A stretch of 7,991 nt of DNA from Scatomonas sp963649395 (GCA_963649395.1 CAVJHW010000117.1:1-7991); one strand, 5' to 3'; shown: positions 1 to 5,743, counted from the first letter of the stretch. Numbers and translations are program-made. Notes: generated by a model not told the origin, from the sequence alone.

Positions 1-194
1 GCGATATTCTGGGACTGATCTCAGAGAAGCAGGAAGAAAACCTGGATGCTGAGATAGAGGCGATGATCGCTGAGAGACAGGAGGCACGAAAGGCAAGAGA
101 TTTTGCCAAAGCAGATGCTATTCGGGACCAGCTTCTGGCCCAGGGAATCATCCTGGAGGATACAAGAGAAGGGGTAAAATGGAAGAAAGCATGA
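1..194 (+). CDS. cysS: Cysteinyl-tRNA synthetase, C-terminal end (5' partial)
   Basis: Only the last 63 codons are present. The reading frame runs from base 3 to a TGA at 192-194. The peptide is a charged helical segment containing RQEARKARDFAKADAIRDQL, followed by GIILEDTREGVKWK. This matches the conserved C-terminal tail of bacterial CysRS, where a helical KARDFAxAD(A/R)IRD motif precedes a GxxLEDTxxGxxW ending. The enzyme charges tRNA-Cys with cysteine in the cytoplasm; its catalytic domain (HIGH, KMSKS, zinc site) lies upstream of the window. It overlaps the next gene, mrnC, by 16 nt, which suggests translational coupling. The cysS-mrnC-rlmB order is common in Firmicutes and supports the call. 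Confidence 0.93.
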   Translation, partial: DILGLISEKQEENLDAEIEAMIAERQEARKARDFAKADAIRDQLLAQGIILEDTREGVKWKKA

Positions 195-604
195 GGGAAC
201 TGGCGGAGGGCTTCCAACTTCCGCCCTTGGACGTGAAATTATATTCTCCATTGACCTTGGCTTATATCGGAGATGCCATCTATGAGCTGGTGATACGAAC
301 CATTCTGGTACGTCGGGGCAATACCCAGGTGAATAAGCTTCACAAGCAGGCTTCCGGGCTGGTTAAGGCGGAGAAACAGTCAGAGATGATCGGCCTTCTG
401 GAGGAAGAGTTTACCGAAGAAGAGCTTCATATATACAGACGGGGCAGGAATGCCAAGTCCAATACCTCTGCCAAGAATGCCAGTATTGTGGATTATCGCA
501 GGGCTACCGGCTTCGAGGCTGTCATGGGTTACCTCTATTTGAAGGGGAATTATAGCCGAATGCTGGAACTGATTCGGAAGGGCCTGGAAAAGAACGGACA
601 GTAG
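179..604 (+). CDS. mrnC: Mini-ribonuclease III (MrnC)
   Basis: This 141-aa protein has an RNase III catalytic domain and no double-stranded-RNA-binding domain, the architecture and length typical of Mini-III. In Bacillus subtilis this enzyme matures the 3' and 5' ends of 23S rRNA in pre-50S particles. Visible motifs are LAYIGDAIYE (residues 27-36, acidic residues D32 and E36), a basic stretch RRGRNAKSNT (87-96) that resembles the RNA-contacting loop, and TGFEAVMGYLYL (110-121, metal-binding E113). The start ATG at 179 follows a purine-rich GAGAAGGGG and lies inside the end of cysS; an in-frame ATG at 191 is a possible alternative. The flanking cysS and rlmB form the usual Firmicutes operon. 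Confidence 0.94.
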   Translation: MEESMRELAEGFQLPPLDVKLYSPLTLAYIGDAIYELVIRTILVRRGNTQVNKLHKQASGLVKAEKQSEMIGLLEEEFTEEELHIYRRGRNAKSNTSAKNASIVDYRRATGFEAVMGYLYLKGNYSRMLELIRKGLEKNGQ

Positions 605-671
605 GCATTTCTGGCGGATATTGCCGCTGTCACCGTGTAGGAAAGAGATGTCAGAGGGAACAGGAGGGGCA

Positions 672-1421
672 ATGAAGGAAGAATATACGGATAAGCCGGA
701 TCAGCTGGAGGGACGCAATGCAATCCTAGAGGCCTATCGGGCCGGTCGTGATGTGGACAAGCTTTATGTTCGTCAGGGAACGCCGGATGGATCCATTCAG
801 ACCATTCTTCGGGAGGCGAAGAAACAGGGAACCCTTGTTAGCTTCGTGAAGAAGGAGCGTCTGGATCAGATGTCGGTGACCGGGAGGCATCAGGGCGTCA
901 TTGCTCAGGTGGCGGCTTGTACCTATGCAGAGGTAGAAGATATCCTGGATAGGGCTAGAGAAAGGAAGGAAGATCCCTTTCTTCTGCTTTTGGACGGAAT
1001 TGAGGATCCCTATAACCTAGGGGCTATTATCCGGACAGCCAATTTGGCGGGAGCTCATGGGGTTATCATTGCCCGACATAGGGCGGTGGGACTTACAGCG
1101 GTGGTAGCCAGAGCTTCGGCAGGTGCCTTACATTATACCCCGGTGGCCAAGGTAACCAACCTGGGGCAGACTATCGACCAGTTGAAAAAGGAAGGAATGT
1201 GGTTTGTCTGTGCCGACATGGACGGAACCCGGATGTATGATCTGAATCTGAAGGGGCCTATAGGATTGGTCGTTGGCAATGAAGGAGAGGGTGTCAGCCG
1301 TTTGGTGAAGGAGAAGTGCGATTTTGTCGCTTCCATTCCCATGAAGGGAGATATTGATTCTCTGAATGCTTCTGTGGCAGCCGGAGTCCTGGCCTACGAG
1401 ATCGTCAGACAAAGGGGATAA
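672..1421 (+). CDS. rlmB: 23S rRNA (guanosine-2'-O-)-methyltransferase RlmB, SpoU/TrmH family
   Basis: This 249-aa protein transfers methyl from SAM to a ribose 2'-OH, in Escherichia coli at G2251 of 23S rRNA. The N-terminal substrate-binding domain begins with LEGRNAILEAYRAGRDVDKL. The C-terminal SPOUT (trefoil-knot) domain shows all three motifs: motif 1 DPYNLGAIIRTANLAGAHGV with the catalytic Asn and Arg, motif 2 GLVVGNEGEGVSRLV, and motif 3 IPMKGDIDSLNASVAAGVLAYE, which is split here only by its length. The ATG at 672 was chosen because AGGAGGGG (662-669) lies just upstream. The frame also opens at TTG 621 and ATG 648 (weaker AGGAAAG upstream), but the resulting extension has no family resemblance. 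It is followed 12 nt later by the sigma factor gene. Confidence 0.93.
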   Translation: MKEEYTDKPDQLEGRNAILEAYRAGRDVDKLYVRQGTPDGSIQTILREAKKQGTLVSFVKKERLDQMSVTGRHQGVIAQVAACTYAEVEDILDRARERKEDPFLLLLDGIEDPYNLGAIIRTANLAGAHGVIIARHRAVGLTAVVARASAGALHYTPVAKVTNLGQTIDQLKKEGMWFVCADMDGTRMYDLNLKGPIGLVVGNEGEGVSRLVKEKCDFVASIPMKGDIDSLNASVAAGVLAYEIVRQRG

Positions 1422-1433
1422 AAGAGGAATAAT

Positions 1434-2012
1434 ATGACAAAATATGATGCCTGTTCCGATGAGGATCTGATTCAAAGGCTGCGGCAGGGGGAGACGGAGA
1501 TTGTCGAATATCTGCTGGCGAAATATAAACCCCTGGTGAGAAAGAAGGCTAGAGCCCTCTACCTGGCCGGAGGAGATCAGGAGGATCTGCTGCAGGAGGG
1601 GATGCTGGGCTTGTATAAGGCGCTTCGCGGATACCAGCCGGAGAAGGAAGCCGGATTTCAAACCTATGCAGGTCTTTGCATTTCCCGGCAAATGTATTCT
1701 GCCATCCTGTCCGCCCAGAGAAAAAAGCATGGCCCCTTGAATCAATCCCTTTCTCTCAATGAACTGGAGGAGAACCAGGAGGAGTATCACTTGGGAGTCG
1801 TACAAAGCCCTGAGACTATCCTTCTGGAGCAGGAAGCCACGGAGTCTCTCTTTCATCGGATTCAGACCATCCTCAGCCCCTATGAGAATAAGGTGCTGGA
1901 GCTTTACCTGGCTGGGCAGGATTATCTGCAAATTGCGGAAAAATTGAAGAAACCGGCCAAGTCGATTGACAATGCCCTGCAGAGAATCCGAGCCAAGGTA
2001 AACAGGGTCCTG
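1434..2012 (+). CDS. sigH: RNA polymerase sigma-70 family factor, SigH-like (3' end lost in assembly gap)
   Basis: 193 codons are visible before the run of Ns, close to the roughly 200-220 aa of SigH. Region 2 spans about residues 8-100. It includes AKYKPLVRKKAR, the core-binding stretch DQEDLLQEGMLGLYKALRGY, and the region-2.3/2.4 segment FQTYAGLCISRQMYSAI. It is followed by RKKHGPLNQSLSLNE, the pattern typical of SigH (RxKHxPLNxxxSL). Region 4 spans about 140-193, with the helix-turn-helix YLQIAEKLKKPAKSIDNALQ. SigH directs early stationary-phase and sporulation genes in Bacillus. An SD-like AGAGGA (1423-1428) precedes the ATG by 5 nt. Position directly after rlmB fits the Firmicutes order (B. 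subtilis has yacP between them, absent here). Apparent codons beyond the Ns read into a tRNA and are an artefact. Confidence 0.88.
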
Positions 2013-2022
2013 NNNNNNNNNN
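2013..2022. other. Assembly gap (10 Ns)
   Basis: Ten consecutive Ns interrupt the sequence within the last codons of the sigma factor gene. The true length and content of the missing DNA are unknown. The stop codon of sigH and the promoter of tRNA-Leu must lie in it or have been lost. Adjacency of the regions on either side is therefore a scaffold claim and is not seen directly. Confidence 0.98.
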
Positions 2023-2029
2023 CTGTTAA

Positions 2030-2109
2030 GCGGTTATGGCGGAATTGGCAGACGCGCTGGTTTTAGGTGCCAGTGGTTATCCGTGTGGGTTCAAATCCCA
2101 CTAACCGCA
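2030..2109 (+). tRNA. tRNA-Leu, anticodon UAG (reads CUA)
   Basis: An 80-nt tRNA can be folded by eye. The acceptor stem GCGGTTA (2030-2036) pairs with TAACCGC (2102-2108), with discriminator A at 2109. The anticodon stem CTGGT/GCCAG encloses the loop TTTAGGT, giving anticodon TAG. A short class II variable arm follows (TGGTTATCC region). The T arm is GTGGG-TTCAAAT-CCCAC. The A73 discriminator and the class II variable arm both fit leucine. The 3' CCA is not encoded (the A is followed by TTTG). Its promoter would lie in or before the assembly gap. Confidence 0.94.
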
Positions 2110-2120
2110 TTTGTTAGTAC

Positions 2121-2148
2121 TTGCAATTCCGAATGTGAGTGCTATAAT
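2121..2148 (+). promoter_or_regulatory. SigA-type promoter for tRNA-Val
   Basis: The -35 element TTGCAA (2121-2126), a 16-bp spacer and the perfect -10 element TATAAT (2143-2148) lie between the two tRNA genes. Initiation would be near 2155, about 22 nt before the mature tRNA-Val 5' end. This makes tRNA-Val independent of tRNA-Leu. The same transcript could read on into the cohesin-like gene, for which no separate promoter is evident. Confidence 0.72.
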
Positions 2149-2176
2149 AAGGATTGCAGAAGATAATGCAGTATCC

Positions 2177-2250
2177 GGAAGCATAGCTCAGCCGGGATGA
2201 GCGTTCGCCTCACACGCGAAAGGTCAGGGGTTCGAGCCCCCTTGCTTCCA
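2177..2250 (+). tRNA. tRNA-Val, anticodon CAC (reads GUG)
   Basis: A 74-nt cloverleaf. The acceptor GGAAGCA (2177-2183) pairs with TGCTTCC (2243-2249), with discriminator A at 2250. The D stem is GCTC/GAGC. The anticodon stem TTCGC/GCGAA has the loop CTCACAC, giving CAC. The variable loop is AGGTC, and the T arm is AGGGG-TTCGAGC-CCCCT. CCA is not encoded. Seven Ts (2251-2257) follow at once and could help transcription end or be trimmed during 3' processing. Confidence 0.94.
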
Positions 2251-2361
2251 TTTTTTTGAAGATTTTGAGCGAAAAGATGGGAAAGCTTGCCTTACAAGAG
2301 AATTTCTTTTGGAGGATGTCACAGAGGGACCGGTCGATCGGACGGGATGAAGGAGAGGAAT

Positions 2362-3354
2362 ATGAAGAAGAGGATATCGATGCTTTTAGCGCTTGGTCTT
2401 CTGCTGGGAATGGCGGTTCCTGCTTCGGCGCAGGATCCAGAAGTTCAAAGCCAGGGATATGAGGTAGAGGTGAAGGAAGATGCCAAGGTATATCTGGGGG
2501 AGAATGTGGATGTAACCTTGGTGGTGGATCACCAGGAAAGAACAGACTATAGCGCTTATGATTTTACCATTCAATATGATGCTCAAAGGCTTGCCTATGT
2601 AGGCAGCAATACAGATGCGACGATCAAGAATGAGGTCACAGAGGAGGGCGGCCTGCTTCATCTTCTGCGTTACGGTTCCGATTTGATTTGCGGTGAGGAC
2701 AACATTGTCCTGACCTTCACTGGTCAGGAGATGGGAGAGGCATCTGTGACGTTAACAGAAGCTTCCGTAGATTATGCATCTGCTGCAGCAGACAGGGACA
2801 TGCCGCTGACAACGATAGGGGATGATACCGTTACCCTTCAGGTCGGTGGGTACAGGGTTGAATTAAGCGAGGATTTTACCGGTTCTGATACAGTGAATCC
2901 GGGCGAGGATTATACATTTACCGCCAAGGATAAGGATTATACTTATGAGATTCAGGCTACCGTGAATGGAGAGCCGGTGGAGGTAATCGACAAGGGCGAC
3001 GGTACCTATGTGGTGGAGAAGGTCAATGGCAGGCTGGTAATCACAGATACAAAGACCAAGAAGCCGGAAAAGGATGACTCCGGTGATAAGACGGATCCCG
3101 ATGACAAAGGGAATCCCGATGATCAGTCGAATAGCAAGGACCAAGGAGATACCGGGAATCAGACGAATACAGGTAATAAAGGAACTACGGGAAATACCGG
3201 CAATAAGACAGGTGCCAATAATACTGGAAGCAAGGGAAAGGTGAGCAATAATCCTGCTACGGGAGATGCGACAAATCCCTTCCTGTGGGGTGCCAGTTTG
3301 CTTCTGGCTGCTATCCTGATTTGCCTTGCTGGCAGGAGAAGGCGTGAGAGTTGA
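2362..3354 (+). CDS. Secreted cohesin-domain-like protein with C-terminal cell-wall sorting signal
   Basis: A 330-aa surface protein. Residues 1-23 are a classical signal peptide (KKR, then a Leu/Ala core ending in PASA, cleavage likely after A23). Residues of about 30-155 form a beta-rich domain resembling cohesin or cohesin-like folds (YLGENVDVTLVVD, YDFTIQYDAQRLAYVG, NIVLTFTG). A second small beta module (about 160-232) contains YTFTAKDKDYTYEIQATVNG and GDGTYVVEKVNGRLVIT. A low-complexity Asp/Gly/Asn/Thr/Lys linker follows. The tail has NPATG (297-301), a hydrophobic helix (about 307-323) and RRRR, a sortase-type signal with NPxTG in place of LPxTG. The start ATG at 2362 has AAGGAG (2350-2355) 6 nt upstream; the frame opens earlier, at TTG 2287, but without a signal peptide. 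Its partner is unknown: no dockerin is visible here. It may act as a scaffold or an adhesin. Confidence 0.8.
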   Translation: MKKRISMLLALGLLLGMAVPASAQDPEVQSQGYEVEVKEDAKVYLGENVDVTLVVDHQERTDYSAYDFTIQYDAQRLAYVGSNTDATIKNEVTEEGGLLHLLRYGSDLICGEDNIVLTFTGQEMGEASVTLTEASVDYASAAADRDMPLTTIGDDTVTLQVGGYRVELSEDFTGSDTVNPGEDYTFTAKDKDYTYEIQATVNGEPVEVIDKGDGTYVVEKVNGRLVITDTKTKKPEKDDSGDKTDPDDKGNPDDQSNSKDQGDTGNQTNTGNKGTTGNTGNKTGANNTGSKGKVSNNPATGDATNPFLWGASLLLAAILICLAGRRRRES

Positions 3355-3383
3355 AACCGGTCAATAGAATCTGATGAATATGG

Positions 3384-3425
3384 AAGGGCTGCTGTTGGAT
3401 AGGATCCGATAGCAGCCCTTCTTTT
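3384..3425 (+). terminator. Rho-independent terminator after the cohesin-like gene
   Basis: AAGGGCTGCT (3384-3393) pairs perfectly with AGCAGCCCTT (3411-3420). The stem continues inward through GTTGGAT/ATCCGAT with two wobble pairs, leaving a 3-nt AGG loop, so the total is about 17 bp. A CTTTT tract follows. It lies 30 nt past the stop codon of the gene. Confidence 0.88.
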
Positions 3426-3481
3426 GGTGCGCCTGGCGGCGCATCCCCGCTTTCTACTCCTACTCGATTTACCTGCCTTCT

Positions 3482-3577
3482 GTCTGTCTGGCGTCTGTCT
3501 GGCCTAGCTGTCTGCCTAGCCTAGTTGTCTGCCTGGCCTAGCTATCTATCTGGCCTAGCTGTCTGTCTGGCCAGGCT
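3482..3577. repeat. Tandem array of 17-bp imperfect repeats
   Basis: Five consecutive 17-bp units with consensus GTCTGtCTGGCCTAGCT start at 3493, 3510, 3527, 3544 and 3561, preceded by an 11-bp partial unit at 3482. Units differ by one to four substitutions and there are no indels. The array sits between two facing terminators (cohesin-like gene on plus, tRNA-Thr on minus), where no gene is present. Each unit is C/T-rich on the plus strand, and four units carry an internal CTAG. The remaining gene-free bases here (3426-3481 and 3578-3620) show only a short 8-bp hairpin around TGCGCC/GGCGCA (3428-3443). Confidence 0.85.
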
Positions 3578-3620
3578 CTTTGCCTCAGGACAGGTCCCTA
3601 GATTCTTGTGATAAGACAGC

Positions 3621-3649
3621 AAAAAAGCCTTCGAATCATCGAAGGCTTT
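3621..3649 (-). terminator. Rho-independent terminator of tRNA-Thr
   Basis: On the minus strand, AAAGCCTTCGA and TCGAAGGCTTT form a perfect 11-bp stem with a 4-nt TGAT loop, ending in a run of six Ts. It begins one base past the 3' end of tRNA-Thr. On the plus strand the T-tract is weak (CTTTC is absent of a long U run), so it mainly serves the minus-strand transcript. Confidence 0.92.
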
Positions 3650-3650
3650 C

Positions 3651-3723
3651 AGCTGCTGACGAGACTTGAACTCGTGACCTCCGCCTTACCAAGGCGACGC
3701 TCTACCACCTGAGCCACAGCAGC
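3651..3723 (-). tRNA. tRNA-Thr, anticodon GGU (reads ACC/ACU)
   Basis: Read on the minus strand, this is a 73-nt cloverleaf. The acceptor GCTGCTG pairs with CAGCAGC, with discriminator T. The D stem is GCTC/GAGC. The anticodon stem TCGCC/GGCGG has the loop TTGGTAA, giving GGT. The variable loop is AGGTC, and the T arm is ACGAG-TTCAAGT-CTCGT. CCA is not encoded. The gene is monocistronic, with its own promoter and terminator. Confidence 0.94.
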
Positions 3724-3746
3724 ACACTTGCTCGCTACAAGAAATG

Positions 3747-3775
3747 ATTCTACCAAAAATCCCCTCTTGTGTCAA
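3747..3775 (-). promoter_or_regulatory. Strong SigA-type promoter for tRNA-Thr, with upstream A-tracts
   Basis: On the minus strand, a perfect -35 TTGACA (3770-3775), a 17-bp spacer and the -10 TAGAAT (3747-3752) point toward tRNA-Thr, whose 5' end is 24 nt further on. Upstream of the -35 there are three A-tracts on the minus strand (3779-3784, 3790-3794, 3802-3808) spaced about 10-13 bp apart, as in UP elements of stable-RNA promoters. Confidence 0.88.
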
Positions 3776-3830
3776 GACTTTTTTCAGAATTTTTCATACA
3801 ATTTTTTTGCGGTTTTATGTCAATCTATAC

Positions 3831-3859
3831 TTGCATATCAAGTAGTTCTATGTTATACT
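3831..3859 (+). promoter_or_regulatory. SigA-type promoter for the surface-fibre operon
   Basis: TTGCAT (3831-3836), a 17-bp spacer and TATACT (3854-3859) match the -35 and -10 consensus closely. The predicted start is near 3866. It diverges from the tRNA-Thr promoter, with about 55 bp between the two -35 elements. The first downstream coding start is at 4080, so the message would have a leader of about 210 nt. Confidence 0.75.
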
Positions 3860-3865
3860 GAACTG

Positions 3866-4079
3866 GATTTCAGGCGAGATGTCTCTTGCCTAGAATTTCA
3901 TTTCCTGGGGATTTTCCCTGCGGCGGTTCGCCGACCATTCCAGTATTTATTTTTGATATTTGAGTTTTTTTTGTGTGCTTTCATTTCGAATGAAACAATC
4001 TATTTTCATTTGTAAGTTCATTTTTTCCATTCAACTGCTGCGCGCGCGGCAAAATACCACCTAAAAAGGACAATTGCAT
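3866..4079 (+). promoter_or_regulatory. Long structured 5' leader of the surface operon (no recognised RNA family)
   Basis: There is no credible protein gene here, and several hairpins are visible. AGGCGAGA/TCTTGCCT (3872-3879/3884-3891) has one wobble pair. An outer CTGG/CCAG (3905-3908/3940-3943) encloses the perfect CGGCG-GTT-CGCCG (3921-3933). TTTCATT/AATGAAA (3979-3985/3989-3995) is followed by a second TTTCATT at 4004-4010 that could pair with the same AATGAAA. A GC-rich hairpin lies around TGCGCGCGCGG (4039-4049), close to the ribosome binding site AAGGA (4066-4070). T8 is at 3965-3972. The hallmarks of c-di-GMP riboswitches were not found. A regulatory role is inference. Confidence 0.5.
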
Positions 4080-4340
4080 ATGGGGAAAGGAAAGAGGCGC
4101 AAAAGCAGAGCTCTTGCCTGGGCTTCAGCAGCCCTGACAGCAGGTATATTCCTGACAAGAAGAGGGCTTTCTGTTTTTGGAGCAATAGCGGGACAAGTGT
4201 CATACCAGGCAGGGAAGGAATGCGATTCTTTGAGAATCTGCATTTGCCTTCTGGGGATAGCAGCGGTGGCTGGTCTGGGTGCCTGGTTTTGCAGTCTCCG
4301 GGCGGAGGCTGCGGAAAAGGAAGAAAGGAGATTATTATGA
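4080..4340 (+). CDS. Small membrane protein of unknown function, first gene of the surface operon
   Basis: An 86-aa protein I do not recognise. It has a basic N-terminus (GKGKRRKSR) and two likely membrane helices, about residues 11-25 (ALAWASAALTAGIFL) and 53-70 (ICICLLGIAAVAGLGAWF), then a charged tail ending EKEERRLL. The loop between them is moderately polar and would lie outside the cytoplasm if both termini are inside. ATG 4080 was chosen with AAGGA (4066-4070) 9 nt upstream; TTG 4074 is in frame but too close to that site. Its stop overlaps the next start as ATGA (4337-4340), the signature of translational coupling, which supports it being real. It could be an assembly or export accessory, but this is a guess. 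Confidence 0.55.
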   Translation: MGKGKRRKSRALAWASAALTAGIFLTRRGLSVFGAIAGQVSYQAGKECDSLRICICLLGIAAVAGLGAWFCSLRAEAAEKEERRLL

Positions 4341-4846
4341 AGAAGAGATGGTTGCTTCCCTGTCTGGCGGCAGTACCCCTCTTGGTCGGGGGAGTGAATG
4401 CTTACTTTGCAGACGGAGATACTGCCTTGAACCAGTTTCGTATCGGCGTCAATACTATTACGCCGGAGGAGGAATATGAGCCTCCGGTGCCGGGAAAGGT
4501 GACGGTGAAGAAGCCTTGGGCTCGTAATACCGGAAGGGTTTCTTGCTATGTCAGAGCCAGGGTTTTGCTGTCAGACAGCCGGGCCGAGAAATATATTTCC
4601 TATCGAACCCAGCAAAAGGAAGGGATTCAGGGGGAGGATTGGGATCTGGCCGGGGATGGATATTATTATTTTCAGAATCCCATTGCCCCGGGGGAGGAGA
4701 CTAGCTGCCTTTTTACCGGCATCTATATGGAGGAGGAGCTTCCCCAGGAGCTGGAGGGGACCACCGTGGATGTCTATTTTGAATCTGTGCAGGCAGAAGG
4801 AGCCGAGGATCCGCAGGAAGCCTTTCAGATGACGGCAGGGCGGTAG
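4337..4846 (+). CDS. TasA/CalY-like secreted protein with SipW-type signal peptide
   Basis: This 169-aa protein begins with KKRWLL, a hydrophobic core, and VNAYFADGDTALNQFRIG (residues 20-37). That is the SipW-cognate signature (A/S-Y-F-x-D-x-D-T-x-x-N-x-F-x-I-G), with cleavage expected near A22/Y23. In Bacillus, proteins with this signature (TasA, TapA, CalY/camelysin) are processed by SipW and form or anchor extracellular fibres. The mature part is beta-rich, with KKPWARNTGRVSCYVRARVL and GDGYYYFQNPIAPGEE, two motifs that recur in the 397-aa protein downstream. It has no C-terminal anchor. ATG 4337 has AAAGGAG (4324-4330) 6 nt upstream and overlaps the preceding stop. It is possibly a minor fibre or TapA-like subunit. 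Confidence 0.8.
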   Translation: MKKRWLLPCLAAVPLLVGGVNAYFADGDTALNQFRIGVNTITPEEEYEPPVPGKVTVKKPWARNTGRVSCYVRARVLLSDSRAEKYISYRTQQKEGIQGEDWDLAGDGYYYFQNPIAPGEETSCLFTGIYMEEELPQELEGTTVDVYFESVQAEGAEDPQEAFQMTAGR

Positions 4847-4918
4847 AAGACCGGAGAATGATATGCAGGAATCAGGCCATTTCTTCCTTGACAGTGAAAG
4901 ATCAGGAGGAAGAGTCGA

Positions 4919-5602
4919 ATGAAGAAACGTACAAAGACAATCGCATGCGCAGCAGCTCTGGTAGGAGCTATCACCGTGGGAGGGGTTATGTCTTATTTCA
5001 CGGATGCGGATACAGCTACCAATACATTTACCATCGGAAAGATTTCCCTGGATCTGCAGGAGCCGGAGTGGGATCCGGATGATGCTGAGGATCTGACGCC
5101 CAACCAGGAGGTGAAGAAGGATCCCCAGGTGAAGAATGACGGGGAAAATGACGAGTTTGTATTTGTGGAGGTTTCTGTTCCTTATAAAAAGGTGGTTACC
5201 GTCACCGACGAGGGCGTGAAGAAAGAGGCAGCAGACACGGAGCTGGCCTCCTATGTGATTAATGCAGGCTGGACAGAGATGGGAACCGGTACCAAGGATG
5301 AGGCAGCAGGAACTGTGCTGCACCGTTATGTATATGGCAGCGCAGAAGCTTGTACTATATTGTCTAAGGATGCTGTGACTCCCAGTCTCTTTGATTCCAT
5401 TAGGATTGCCAATGTGGTGGAGGATCAGGAGCTGGAGGGTACGACCCAGAAGATTCAGATTAATGCCTATGGAATTCAGGCCAATGACATTGGGGCCAAT
5501 GATACCACCGTGCCCTCAGAGGTATGGAAGGTGATTGCCAATCAGGCACCTTCTACGGATAAGACAGGGGAAGATGCCAAAACGGATATCATTGGCGCCT
5601 GA
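4919..5602 (+). CDS. TasA/CalY-like fibre protein with SipW-type signal peptide (likely major subunit)
   Basis: A 227-aa protein starting KKRTKT, then a hydrophobic core and MSYFTDADTATNTFTIG (residues 24-40), followed by KISLDL. This is a near-ideal SipW-type signal, with likely cleavage before Y26. The mature protein is acidic and beta-rich (EFVFVEVSVPYKKVVTV, VLHRYVYGSAEACTILSKD, QKIQINAYGIQAND). The last resembles the conserved end of camelysin/TasA domains (xxIxxxAYAIQA). There is no membrane anchor. A strong AGGAGG (4904-4909) lies 9 nt before ATG 4919, fitting high expression. Family knowledge suggests TasA-like fibres or CalY-like surface protein. Major-subunit status is inferred only from the signal, the ribosome binding site and the lack of an anchor. 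Confidence 0.83.
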   Translation: MKKRTKTIACAAALVGAITVGGVMSYFTDADTATNTFTIGKISLDLQEPEWDPDDAEDLTPNQEVKKDPQVKNDGENDEFVFVEVSVPYKKVVTVTDEGVKKEAADTELASYVINAGWTEMGTGTKDEAAGTVLHRYVYGSAEACTILSKDAVTPSLFDSIRIANVVEDQELEGTTQKIQINAYGIQANDIGANDTTVPSEVWKVIANQAPSTDKTGEDAKTDIIGA

Positions 5603-5637
5603 AATGTCGATGAGGATGAGGGAGAGATAGGAAATCA

Positions 5638-5649
5638 CGGACTAGTCCG
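5638..5649. promoter_or_regulatory. 12-bp perfect palindrome in the intercistronic region
   Basis: CGGACTAGTCCG reads identically on both strands. It lies 36 nt after the TasA-like stop in a 165-nt gap that is longer than the other spacers of this operon. It could be a dimeric regulator site or an RNA hairpin of limited stability. No regulator is identified. Confidence 0.35.
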
Positions 5650-5723
5650 AAACAGCAGGTAGAATCAGAGGGAGAAGTGGCTTGATTCGTGCATATCATG
5701 GAATAATCCGCGTAAACTTAGGT

Positions 5724-5743
5724 TTGGGTGTTTTGACACCCAA
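5724..5743 (+). promoter_or_regulatory. Intercistronic hairpin ahead of the anchored-protein gene
   Basis: TTGGGTGT (5724-5731) and ACACCCAA (5736-5743) form a perfect 8-bp stem with loop TTTG, extendable by two more pairs. The sequence after it (GCGAATTTTGC) has only a weak T-tract, so it is at best an inefficient terminator. It may instead protect the upstream message or lower read-through into the downstream genes. It ends 13 nt before the AGGAGG of the next gene. Confidence 0.45.

Noticed and set aside
621..671. N-terminal extension of RlmB from TTG 621
   Set aside because: The extra 17 residues are unlike the family, and AGGAGGGG lies directly before ATG 672.
1128..1931. Long minus-strand open frame opposite rlmB and sigH
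   Set aside because: It runs antisense to two clearly recognised genes, has no family-like motifs and no ribosome binding site; it is a shadow of their codon use.
3428..3443. Second terminator hairpin TGCGCC/GGCGCA
   Set aside because: It is not followed by a T-tract, and a better terminator ends just upstream.
3482..3577. CRISPR array
   Set aside because: The 17-bp units are directly adjacent without spacers, and there are no cas genes.
3728..4015. 95-aa plus-strand open frame in the leader region
   Set aside because: It starts upstream of the promoter, is Phe-rich from T-runs, has no ribosome binding site and no recognisable features.
3866..4079. c-di-GMP-I or -II riboswitch in the operon leader
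   Set aside because: The conserved core segments and tetraloop-receptor features of these classes were looked for and not found.
4888..4916. Internal promoter with TTGACA before the TasA-like gene
   Set aside because: The -35-like hexamer is perfect, but no -10-like sequence lies at 16-18 bp; the position holds AGAGTC next to the ribosome binding site.
4571..5323. 250-aa minus-strand frame opposite the TasA-like genes
   Set aside because: It is antisense to two genes with clear SipW-type signals and has no support of its own.
5682..5707. Internal promoter TTGATT ... AATAAT before the anchored-protein gene
   Set aside because: The spacer is only 14 bp and the hexamers are imperfect.
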